Assembly: GCA_030670005.1 (NCBI GenBank)
Contig: DAOVCL010000028.1
Coordinates: 1-13,915 of the forward strand
Reading direction: 5' to 3'
DNA: 13,915 nucleotides
Origin: Candidatus Zixiibacteriota bacterium
GTDB taxonomy: Bacteria > SM23-81 > DAOVCL01
Position numbers and translations under genes: made by a program
Shown: positions 7,074-13,723 of the stretch, piece by piece
Position numbering within the stretch: the first letter of the stretch is position 1
Layout of the letters: each line of letters starts with the position of its first letter
Notes under the pieces: model-generated
Seen by the model: the letters and a program-made list of their open reading frames with translations, nothing else
What the model was told of the DNA's origin: nothing
The model's database searches: none

Positions 7074-7460
7074 ATGGTAGATGTAATCCACGGCGCCCCG
7101 ATTGAGCCTTTAGCTGACCCTTCCCTTCAGAGGAAGGGACCCAGATCACCCACCAATCCTAAGGACTTTCAGCAGATCCTCAGCCAGAAGCTCGAGGAGG
7201 GTAACCACGATTTGAGATTCTCCTCCCATGCGATGCAGAGGCTGAGCTCTAAGGAGATTAACCTAACCTCCTATGATCTCACCAGGATTGACGGCGCTGT
7301 GGAGAGGGCAAAGGCAAAGGGGGCCAAGGAATCGCTTGTCCTTTTAGGCGATCTGGCCTTTGTGATAAGCGTGGAGAACAAAACCGTTATCACCGCCCTG
7401 ATCGGTTCCTCCCTGCGGGAGAGGATCTTCACCAATATTGACAGTGCAGTGATAGCTTAA
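7074..7460 (+). CDS. TIGR02530-type flagellar operon protein
   Basis: This small protein (128 residues) belongs, as I recognise it, to the TIGR02530 'flagellar operon protein' family often found between flgD and flgE in Firmicutes and similar operons. The conserved part is about 48-108 (RFSSHAMQRLSSKEINLT, then LVLLGDLAFVISVENKTVITA). The N-terminal 45 residues are Pro-rich and probably disordered. There is no signal peptide or membrane segment. The family's biochemical role is not established to my knowledge; its invariant position suggests hook assembly or its regulation. A gap of 78 nt holding two hairpins separates it from flgE. Confidence 0.87.
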   Translation: MVDVIHGAPIEPLADPSLQRKGPRSPTNPKDFQQILSQKLEEGNHDLRFSSHAMQRLSSKEINLTSYDLTRIDGAVERAKAKGAKESLVLLGDLAFVISVENKTVITALIGSSLRERIFTNIDSAVIA

Positions 7461-7462
7461 AA

Positions 7463-7491
7463 CTGGGCTGGACCCCTTAGGGGAAGCCCAG
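7463..7491 (+). promoter_or_regulatory. Hairpin 1 before flgE
   Basis: CTGGGCT (7463-7469) pairs with AGCCCAG (7485-7491), and an inner CCCC/GGGG stem closes on the loop TTA (7473-7483). It begins 2 nt after the preceding stop codon. A stable GC-rich stem here could block 3'-exonucleases or act as a processing or attenuation signal that sets hook protein output. There is no T-run, so simple intrinsic termination is unlikely. Confidence 0.6.
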
Positions 7492-7516
7492 GGTTGCTGA
7501 ACGATAGAGGCAACCC
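7491..7516 (+). promoter_or_regulatory. Hairpin 2 before flgE
   Basis: GGGTTGC (7491-7497) pairs with GCAACCC (7510-7516) around a 12-nt loop. It shares base 7491 with the end of hairpin 1, so the two are directly adjacent. CCCAG at 7514-7518 could instead pair with CTGGG at 7463-7467, offering an alternative fold. The flgE ribosome site AGGGGGT (7524-7530) follows. Confidence 0.55.
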
Positions 7517-7538
7517 AGGAAAAAGGGGGTAAATTAAG

Positions 7539-9584
7539 ATGATGCAGTCACTTTATGCCGGTGTATCCGGGTTGAAAAACCATCTGATCAGGATGGATGT
7601 CATCGGCAACAACATAGCCAATGTGAACACCATTGGGTTTAAGGCCGGAAGGGTAACCTTCAAGGAGGCTATGGCCGCCCTCCTGCGGGGGGCTACCAGG
7701 CCCTCGTCAGAGAAGGGAGGGGTCAACCCTATGCAGACAGGCCTGGGGATGGCCATAGGCTCGATTGACAACCTCTTCACTCAGGGAAGTTTAGAGACCA
7801 CAGGTATTATCACCGACTTGGCCCTTCAGGGTGATGGCTTCTTCGTCCTCAGGGACGGGGAAAAGATGTTCTATACCCGAGCCGGTGCCTTCCGGGTGGA
7901 CTCCTTAGGGAGAATGGTCAACCCCGACGGTCTGATAGTTCAGGGGAAGATGGCTGATGCCTTAGGGGTGATAGGGTCGGGAACCGCAGTGGGCGATATA
8001 ACCCTGCCCTTTGGCCAGAAGACGGCAGCAAAGGCCACCTCGGAGATTGGTTTCACCTGTAACTTAGACTCCAGGGAGAGCCCCTTGGGCTCCATCTTTG
8101 ACTCCAAATCCCTCTTAGCCATCGAGGATGGAACTGATGATATAAACGGTCTCTACGCCAAGGGAAATGCTGACAGCACCCTCTCCCTCACCCCGGGGGA
8201 TACGGTAACAGTGCAGATAGGCGCCACATCTGAGACCTACACCTATGTGGACATAGACTCTGGAGGAACTTCTGATGATTTTCACACCATCAATGACCTC
8301 ATAGCCGAGCTGAACAACGACTTCTCCGGTACCATTACGGCCAGTATAGACTCGGATGGAGCCTTAAACTTCACCAATGGCTCAGGTGGAGATATCACCA
8401 TCACCATCACCAGCTCCAATGCCACCCTACAGAGTAGCTTGGGAGCAGAAGGTGGAGTAGGCATCGCCAATGGGGAGTCTCACCTAACCGATCAGTTCTC
8501 CCATACCGCGATTGGAGGTGATCTCTTAGTTAGTCTCCGGGACTCGGATGGGAACAGTATAGGTCTTGTAGCCACTGATGTAATCAACATCAGCGGCTCC
8601 ATCGGGGGAACAGGGATTGGAGCCAGCAGCTTCACCGCAACCGCAACCAGTACCCTGACCGATCTGGCCACCGCTATGGAGAGCGCTTTTAACAACTCCC
8701 CTCCTGCTGGAGGCAACACCATAGCAGAGGTGACCATCGACAGTGACGGCTCCATTAAGGTGGGAACCCTGGCTGGGGCCCCATCTCAGATAACCTCGGT
8801 CACCGTGAACTCCAGTGGAAAACCTGTTTTCAATACGGCAATGACCTTTATGCAGACCCAGCAACCCACCTCTGTCTCCTACTCCACCTCTATCACTGCC
8901 TATGACAGCCAGGGGGGAACCCATGTGATCACCTTTACCTTCACCAAGGATGCCACCACTGATAACACCTGGAACTGGACGGTCTCGGTGGAGGAGCCAG
9001 CCACGGTGATCAGCGGCTATTCGGGGCAGATAGAGTTCAACACCGATGGTTCCCTGAAGAGCTTCAACTATGACACGGGAAGCAGCTTCAGGTTCGATCC
9101 GGGAACCGGGGCCGACAGCCCGGTGGAGATCACCCTTGATCCAGGTGAGATAGGAGGTTTCAACGGTATCACCCAGTTCGCCTCCCCCCCTACCACCATC
9201 GCCTCCAGCCAGGATGGTTACGGAATGGGAACCCTGGATTCCATCTCCATAGGTGAGGACGGGACAATTGTGGGCTCCTTCACCAATGGTGTGCTCAGAA
9301 CCCTGGCCCAGATCTCCTTGGCCTCCTTCAATAACCCCGAGGGGCTATTTAAGGCCGGCGATAATCTCTATCAGGAGACTACCAACTCCGGCCTTCCCCT
9401 GATTGGAACGGCCGGCCCCACCGTTCACGCCACCATTTCCTCTGGAGCCTTGGAGATGTCTAATGTAGATCTGGCTCAGGAGTTCGTCAATATGATCGTC
9501 GCTCAAAGGGGATTCCAGGCCAACGCCAGAATTATCACCACCAGCGATGATATGCTGCGAGAACTGGTCAATCTGAAGAGGTAA
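7539..9584 (+). CDS. flgE: Flagellar hook protein FlgE, long form
   Basis: FlgE polymerises into the hook, the universal joint between rod and filament. The N-terminal D0 signature is clear (LYAGVSGLKNHLIRMDVIGN, then NIANVNTIGFKAGRVTF, residues 5-43). The central SLETTGIITDLALQGDGFFV (84-103) and the C-terminal SNVDLAQEFVNMIVAQRGFQ (641-660) helix complete the fold. At 681 residues it is far longer than the roughly 400-residue enterobacterial FlgE. The extra length lies mainly at about 200-430, where two Thr/Ser/Gly-rich beta segments (about 205-300 and 328-428) resemble hook/flagellin IN-type insertions. Two ATGs (7539, 7542) are both possible starts; AGGGGGT 8 nt before the first favours it. 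No Cys is seen apart from one near 174. Confidence 0.96.
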   Translation: MMQSLYAGVSGLKNHLIRMDVIGNNIANVNTIGFKAGRVTFKEAMAALLRGATRPSSEKGGVNPMQTGLGMAIGSIDNLFTQGSLETTGIITDLALQGDGFFVLRDGEKMFYTRAGAFRVDSLGRMVNPDGLIVQGKMADALGVIGSGTAVGDITLPFGQKTAAKATSEIGFTCNLDSRESPLGSIFDSKSLLAIEDGTDDINGLYAKGNADSTLSLTPGDTVTVQIGATSETYTYVDIDSGGTSDDFHTINDLIAELNNDFSGTITASIDSDGALNFTNGSGGDITITITSSNATLQSSLGAEGGVGIANGESHLTDQFSHTAIGGDLLVSLRDSDGNSIGLVATDVINISGSIGGTGIGASSFTATATSTLTDLATAMESAFNNSPPAGGNTIAEVTIDSDGSIKVGTLAGAPSQITSVTVNSSGKPVFNTAMTFMQTQQPTSVSYSTSITAYDSQGGTHVITFTFTKDATTDNTWNWTVSVEEPATVISGYSGQIEFNTDGSLKSFNYDTGSSFRFDPGTGADSPVEITLDPGEIGGFNGITQFASPPTTIASSQDGYGMGTLDSISIGEDGTIVGSFTNGVLRTLAQISLASFNNPEGLFKAGDNLYQETTNSGLPLIGTAGPTVHATISSGALEMSNVDLAQEFVNMIVAQRGFQANARIITTSDDMLRELVNLKR

Positions 9585-9599
9585 TCCTTAAAGTATAAA

Positions 9600-9628
9600 G
9601 AGGTGGCAGAACGAGGTTCTGCCACCTC
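9600..9628. repeat. REP-like hairpin, family B, copy 2
   Basis: GAGGTGGCAGAAC and GTTCTGCCACCTC form a perfect 13-bp stem with the loop GAG, 15 nt after the flgE stop. The central arms match 4063-4088. It may stabilise the 3' end of flgE mRNA. A GTG inside it (9603) opens the downstream frame but is unlikely to be a real start. Confidence 0.85.
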
Positions 9629-9656
9629 GGGAGAGTCAGCTAAACTGTTAGGAAAA

Positions 9657-11180
9657 ATGAAGCTTTTCCCCATCTACCTCCTTCCACTTATCATCATTTT
9701 GGCCCTGGCCTGTGGGAAGAAACCAACCAAGGAGGAGAACCATCCACCGCTAATAAGCGAGCTTAAGGCGAGCAAATCAGCCGTGGATTTCCAAACGGAG
9801 GTGATCATCACCGCCCGGGTTACCGATCAGGACGAGGATCAGCTCAGCTCAACCTGGAGGGCCAACTGGGGAAACTTTAAAACTACCTCCCGGGACTCGG
9901 CAGTCTGGATATCGCCTACTTCCCCGGTCATCGCCAAGATCACATTAAGGGTCTCCGATGGAAAGGGAGGAGAGGACAGAGACAGCCTCCAGATAGGGGT
10001 GAGGAACAACCCACCCCAGATAACCGGCATCACCGCCCGCTTTCCCAACCTCACCTTGGGGGGAGAAACGGTCATCTTTTGCACGGTCTCAGATCCCGAT
10101 GGGGATACCCTTAGCTATATCTGGGAAAAATCTGGGGGGGAGTTCTCCGGGCTCTGGGGCGACTCCGGGCTCTGGGTAGCCCCCTCCCAGGAGGGAATCT
10201 ATCAGATCCGGGTGAAGGTTGGAGATGGGAAAGGGGGCCAAGCTGGGGACAGCCTCAATCTGAAAGTATATCGGGAGTCAGGATGCTGCTGGGTCTCCGA
10301 TACCTTTAACGATCAGGTGGTCAAGATCTCCTCTCAAGGGATAATCCTCTTCCGCATAGGGGGTTTTTCTCAGCCTTTTGGATTGGCCGTCAATCCCTCC
10401 GAGGAAGTCTGCTGGGTGGCGGACACCTACAACAACAAGGTAGTCAAATTGAACTCTCAAGGGAGGAGCGAGGTAACGGTAACAGGATTCCAGGCTCCCA
10501 AGGCCCTCTCCTGCTTCTATGTGGAAGGGGCCTGTTGGATAGCGGATTCCGGAGGTGATCAAGTGGTAAAGATCTCCTATGAGGGGGAGGAACTCCTCAG
10601 GGTGAAGGGGTTCAACTGCCCTCAATCGGTGGTTGTTGATCAGGCAGACGGAAGCTGTTGGGTGGCCGACACTGGAGGTGACCGGGTGGTCTGGCTCTCC
10701 TCAACGGTGCCCAATGGGGCATTCGTAGATAGCCTCCCTTCCACCTATGCGCTGATAGTGGGAGGATTGGGGGGGCCTATATCGGTCTCTGTGAGCAGAT
10801 TCGATGGCTCCTGCTGGGCTGCGGAAAGGGACTCCAATCGAGTGGTAAAGATCTCCCCCCAAGGAGAGATCTTGCTTCGGATAAAAGGCTTTCAGGCCCC
10901 CCAATCGGTAAGCGTAAACTCCAGGGATGGGTGCTGTTGGATAGCCGATACCGGGGGGGACCGGGTGGTAGAACTTGCCCCCTCCGGTGATTTTATCCTA
11001 AAGGTGGAAAACGAGTTCAATCAGCCATACTCCGTTGCCGTCAACCCTACCGATGGATGCTGCTGGGTGGCTGATACCTATGGCTATCGGGTAGTGAAGC
11101 TCTCCCCTCAGGGGGAAGTTCTCTGCGGGATAACCGGCTTTACAGCCCCCAGGGCCATCTCGGTGAACCCCGGCCAATGA
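9657..11180 (+). CDS. Predicted lipoprotein: two Ig/PKD-like domains and a seven-repeat NHL-like beta-propeller
   Basis: I do not recognise this 507-residue protein as any known flagellar component. It begins with a lipoprotein signal (hydrophobic 7-18, Cys19 in ILALAC-GKK). Two Ig/PKD/cadherin-like domains follow at about 28-117 and 118-206, each with a DxDxD-type loop (VTDQDEDQLS, VSDPDGDTLSYIW) and a V-x-DGKGG strand. Residues 209-507 hold seven blade repeats of about 41 residues with consensus CWVADTxxDRVVKISPQGEILLRIKGF-type sequence; the CW pairs are at 211, 252, 293, 334, 386, 427 and 469. The final ISVNPGQ would complete the first blade (propeller closure). Start ATG 9657 follows AGGA and gives the signal peptide; an upstream GTG (9603) does not. 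The stop overlaps the flbD ATG, so it belongs to this operon. It is probably a surface or periplasmic binding protein. Confidence 0.85.
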   Translation: MKLFPIYLLPLIIILALACGKKPTKEENHPPLISELKASKSAVDFQTEVIITARVTDQDEDQLSSTWRANWGNFKTTSRDSAVWISPTSPVIAKITLRVSDGKGGEDRDSLQIGVRNNPPQITGITARFPNLTLGGETVIFCTVSDPDGDTLSYIWEKSGGEFSGLWGDSGLWVAPSQEGIYQIRVKVGDGKGGQAGDSLNLKVYRESGCCWVSDTFNDQVVKISSQGIILFRIGGFSQPFGLAVNPSEEVCWVADTYNNKVVKLNSQGRSEVTVTGFQAPKALSCFYVEGACWIADSGGDQVVKISYEGEELLRVKGFNCPQSVVVDQADGSCWVADTGGDRVVWLSSTVPNGAFVDSLPSTYALIVGGLGGPISVSVSRFDGSCWAAERDSNRVVKISPQGEILLRIKGFQAPQSVSVNSRDGCCWIADTGGDRVVELAPSGDFILKVENEFNQPYSVAVNPTDGCCWVADTYGYRVVKLSPQGEVLCGITGFTAPRAISVNPGQ

Positions 11181-11386
11181 TCCAACTTAGCAGACTGAAT
11201 AGAAAACCCCTGGTGGTCAATGCGGAGCTGATAGAGCTAATAGAGGAGACACCTGACACCATCCTAACCCTCACCACCGGCAAAAAGATAATTGTCAAGG
11301 AGAGCGTAGCAGAGGTAATCGAGAAGGTGAAGGAGTATAAAAGGGAGACCAGAGGACAAAGGGTATGGACATCACCACCTTCATAG
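11177..11386 (+). CDS. flbD: Flagellar protein FlbD/SwrD family
   Basis: This 69-residue protein has the FlbD (SwrD) family pattern throughout: MIQLSRLNRKPLVVNAELIE, then EETPDTILTLTTGKKIIVKES and a basic C-terminal helix. In Bacillus subtilis the homologue SwrD raises flagellar power, apparently through the stator, which fits its position directly before motA. This family is distinct from the Caulobacter regulator also named FlbD. It shares ATGA with the upstream lipoprotein stop and overlaps motA by 22 nt, so all three are likely co-translated. Confidence 0.92.
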   Translation: MIQLSRLNRKPLVVNAELIELIEETPDTILTLTTGKKIIVKESVAEVIEKVKEYKRETRGQRVWTSPPS

Positions 11387-12159
11387 GGATCATAAGCGGA
11401 GTCTTCGTCCTGGTAGTGGCCATCTTTATGGGTGGGGGGCTTGCCATCTTCATCAATATCCCCTCTATGATGATCACCATAGGTGGGACCTTTGCCGCCA
11501 CTGCGATCAACTATCCCCTGACCGAGATGCTCAGGTTGATAAAGGTAGTCAAAAACGCCTTCCTGCACAAGGTGATCTCCCCCGTGGAGACCATCAATAA
11601 GCTGGTTCACTTTGCGGAGGTAGCCCGCAAGAACGGTATGCTGGCCTTGGATAAGGAGTTAAAGGATATCGCGGACACCTTCTTGAGGGAAGGAATGCAG
11701 TTGGCCGTGGACGGGATGGACCCGGAGCTGATCAGAAGTGTCTTAGAGGTGGAGAAGACCTTCTTAGAGGAGAGGCATACAGCGGGCCAGGGGATCTGTA
11801 AGGCTATGGGCAAATATGCCCCTGCCTTTGGCATGATGGGGACCCTGATCGGCCTCATCCAGATGCTGAGAACCCTTGATGATCCCTCCCAGATAGGGCC
11901 AGGGATGGCCGTAGCCCTGATCACCACCTTCTATGGGGCGATGATGGCCAACCTCCTCTTCCTCCCCCTGGCGGGAAAGCTGGAGACCCTCTCCCAAAAG
12001 GAGATGCTATATCGGGATTTGACCATAGAGGGGATACTCTCCATCCAGGCAGGGGATAGCCCCCGCATCGTGGAGCAGAAGCTCAGGGCCTTCCTGGCCC
12101 CTCATCTGAGGGCGGGGATAAAGAGGAGAAGAGCAGGGGAGGGGGAAGGTGGCAGTTAA
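11365..12159 (+). CDS. motA: Flagellar motor stator protein MotA
   Basis: MotA is the inner-membrane stator subunit that, with MotB, converts ion flow into torque on FliG. The 264-residue product has four predicted membrane helices (about 4-30, 33-50, 151-172, 180-204). The cytoplasmic loop carries Arg88 and Glu98, matching the positions that interact with FliG in Escherichia coli (R90, E98). Conserved prolines are at 153 (YAPAFGMMGT) and 179 (GPGMAVALITTFYG). A short Arg-rich tail (254-256) ends the protein. Length is typical of the family outside enterobacteria (250-290). It overlaps flbD by 22 nt and motB by 11 nt. Confidence 0.97.
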   Translation: MDITTFIGIISGVFVLVVAIFMGGGLAIFINIPSMMITIGGTFAATAINYPLTEMLRLIKVVKNAFLHKVISPVETINKLVHFAEVARKNGMLALDKELKDIADTFLREGMQLAVDGMDPELIRSVLEVEKTFLEERHTAGQGICKAMGKYAPAFGMMGTLIGLIQMLRTLDDPSQIGPGMAVALITTFYGAMMANLLFLPLAGKLETLSQKEMLYRDLTIEGILSIQAGDSPRIVEQKLRAFLAPHLRAGIKRRRAGEGEGGS

Positions 12160-12892
12160 AAGGAAGAAGAAAAAAGCAGAGGAGGGGGCACCTGAGTGGA
12201 TGGTCACCTACGGGGATCTGATGACCCTGCTTATGACCTTCTTCGTCCTGCTCTTCTCCTTTTCCTCCATTCAGGAGACAAAGTTCAGAAATGCCATTGG
12301 TTCCCTGAAGGGGGCCTTAGGGGTGCTGTTGAGAAACCCCAAGGTAATGAGCCAGATAAAATCGGACACCCGTTTTCTGCCTCAGAAAGATAGGCAGCTA
12401 ACGGAGGCACTTAAGGCGGTAAGAAAACTCTCCCAGGAGGAGAAGTTCAAGGGTCAGATAAAGCTGATCAAGACGAAGAAGGGTTATCTGATAAGCATAT
12501 CCAATCCGGTGATGTTCGAGATCGGCAAGGCTAATATAAAACCTGAGCTCTATTCGGTTTTAGATATGATAACCCAGATCATCAAGGCCAAACCAATGGA
12601 GGTACGGGTGGTGGGCCATACCTGCGACCTCCCCATCCATACCAGTCAGTTCCCCTCCAACTGGGAGCTTTCGGCAACAAGGGCGGTAAATGTGGTTAAA
12701 TACTTTGAATCCAAGGGGATCCCCGGGGCTAAATTCTCCGCTGAGGGAAGGTCTAAATACTCACCTATCGCCCCCAACGACTCGGAGAAAAACAGAGGGT
12801 TAAACCGGAGGGTGGAGATATACCTCGACTATATCAATCCCCCGGTGCAACCGATTAACCCCCTTCCACCTACAGGAAAGGAGGAGAGATAA
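12149..12892 (+). CDS. motB: Flagellar motor stator protein MotB
   Basis: MotB anchors the stator to peptidoglycan and carries the ion-binding aspartate. In the 247-residue product a Lys-rich cytoplasmic N-terminus precedes PEWMVTYGDLMTLLMTFFVL (15-34), with the essential Asp at 23. A plug/linker region follows, then the OmpA-like peptidoglycan-binding domain from about 118 to 226 (VMFEIGKANIKPELYSVL, then SNWELSATRAVNVV and NRGLNRRVEIYL). The usual GHTD motif reads GHTCD: Cys159 replaces the conserved Asp, with Asp160 next to it. Arg178 is kept. GTG 12149 is the start, with a purine-rich AGGGGGAAG before it, overlapping motA by 11 nt. The hydrophobic face gives no clear sign of H+ versus Na+ use. 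Confidence 0.95.
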   Translation: MAVKRKKKKAEEGAPEWMVTYGDLMTLLMTFFVLLFSFSSIQETKFRNAIGSLKGALGVLLRNPKVMSQIKSDTRFLPQKDRQLTEALKAVRKLSQEEKFKGQIKLIKTKKGYLISISNPVMFEIGKANIKPELYSVLDMITQIIKAKPMEVRVVGHTCDLPIHTSQFPSNWELSATRAVNVVKYFESKGIPGAKFSAEGRSKYSPIAPNDSEKNRGLNRRVEIYLDYINPPVQPINPLPPTGKEER

Positions 12893-13485
12893 TGGCAGCC
12901 AAAAAGAAGGAACCAGCAAAGGAGGGGATGCCTGCCCCCCCACCTGCCAAAGCCCCAGAGGCGAAGGCAAAAAAGGAGGGGGGGAAAGCCCAGTCAAAAA
13001 GGGGATTTATTCCAGGAAAGCTAAAAATTGTGGCCCTCCCCCTGATTGTGGCAATTATATCCTATGTCGTCATCACCAAGGTCGTCTCCCCAAAGCTGGA
13101 GGGGGCAAAAGTGGAGCTGGAGAAGAAGAAAAAAGTAGAGATGAAAGAGGAACAACCTGGGGAGAAACCAAAGGCTGATATGATCGGTCAGATCTATGCA
13201 ATTGCCGATATAATAGTCAACCCGGCCGGGTCCAACGGGGAGAGGTTCGTGAAGGTCTCCATTGGCTTAGAGATGGATGATCCCAAGCTCGGTCAGGAAC
13301 TCACCAAAAGGGATGTCCAATTACGGGACATATTGATAGGCATCTTCACCAGTAAGACGGTAGAGGAGGTCACCAACCCAGCCAAGAGAGAAAATCTGAG
13401 GGAGGAGATCAGGGGGAAGATAAACTCCCTCCTGGTAAGCGGGAAGATAAAAAATGTCTATTTCACGGATCTGGTAATCCAATAG
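12892..13485 (+). CDS. fliL: Flagellar basal body-associated protein FliL
   Basis: FliL is a single-pass membrane protein that surrounds and supports the stator. Of its 197 residues, 1-42 form an unusually long Ala/Lys/Pro-rich cytoplasmic tail. One membrane helix follows at about 44-64 (LKIVALPLIVAIISYVVITK), then a charged linker (68-96) and the periplasmic FliL domain from about 100. That domain contains YAIADIIVNPAGSNGERFVKVSIGLE, the DILIGIFTSKTVEEVTNP stretch and the end INSLLVSGKIKNVYFTDLVIQ. The ATG overlaps the motB stop (TAATG) and follows AAAGGAGGAG. fliM would normally come next but is not present; a 430-nt repeat region follows. Confidence 0.94.
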   Translation: MAAKKKEPAKEGMPAPPPAKAPEAKAKKEGGKAQSKRGFIPGKLKIVALPLIVAIISYVVITKVVSPKLEGAKVELEKKKKVEMKEEQPGEKPKADMIGQIYAIADIIVNPAGSNGERFVKVSIGLEMDDPKLGQELTKRDVQLRDILIGIFTSKTVEEVTNPAKRENLREEIRGKINSLLVSGKIKNVYFTDLVIQ

Positions 13486-13493
13486 GTAACAAC

Positions 13494-13517
13494 TCACCAC
13501 GGAATCTCACGGAATTA
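13494..13517 (+). repeat. 21-nt dispersed repeat with an internal 10-nt tandem
   Basis: Bases 13494-13514 are the exact reverse complement of 6321-6341. Inside, CACGGAATCT (13498-13507) and CACGGAATTA (13508-13517) form a 10-nt tandem. An 11-nt match, CTCACCACGGA, occurs at both 13493-13503 and 13634-13644. Confidence 0.8.
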
Positions 13518-13550
13518 CATAGCGCAACAAAGCCGCAACCAAACAATAGC

Positions 13551-13577
13551 CACAGATTACACGGATTTCACTGATAG
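13551..13577. repeat. Three tandem 9-nt units
   Basis: CACAGATTA, CACGGATTT and CACTGATAG follow one another, related in sequence to the CACGGAAT tandem 34 nt upstream. Such CACGGAT/CACAGATT strings are common in intergenic DNA of uncultivated bacteria, as far as I recall. Confidence 0.65.
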
Positions 13578-13610
13578 AAAGAAACTACTTAGCGCTCCAG
13601 GTATTCTTCT

Positions 13611-13633
13611 ACCCGGCTTTAGCCGAGGGTTTT
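13611..13633 (+). terminator. Possible weak intrinsic terminator
   Basis: ACCCGGCT (13611-13618) pairs with AGCCG and, after a 2-nt bulge, GGT (13621-13630) around a 2-nt loop, followed by TTTT (13630-13633). The stem is short and bulged, and the site lies 126 nt after fliL, so it may simply be another repeat. Confidence 0.3.
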
Positions 13634-13701
13634 CTCACCACGGATAACCGCGGAGCCACACAGTGGTAACATCTTGAATCGTTGAAAGTTTCTGATTGTA
13701 G

Positions 13702-13723
13702 GGACAAGTCTTTAGACTTGTCC
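13702..13723. repeat. REP-like hairpin, family C
   Basis: GGACAAGTCT and AGACTTGTCC form a perfect 10-bp stem with a TT loop. It differs from families A and B, and only one copy is in the window. No T-run follows. Confidence 0.7.

Noticed and set aside
8526..8924. 132-codon antisense open frame in flgE
   Set aside because: Gly/Arg/His-rich with no known motif; it arises from the biased codon use of flgE.
9603..9656. GTG start giving 18 extra residues at the N-terminus of the lipoprotein
   Set aside because: The GTG lies inside the 13-bp hairpin, has no ribosome site and would bury the lipoprotein signal; ATG 9657 with AGGA gives a proper signal peptide.
13498..13577. CRISPR array
   Set aside because: Units are 9-10 nt with no spacers of uniform length; they are simple degenerate tandems.
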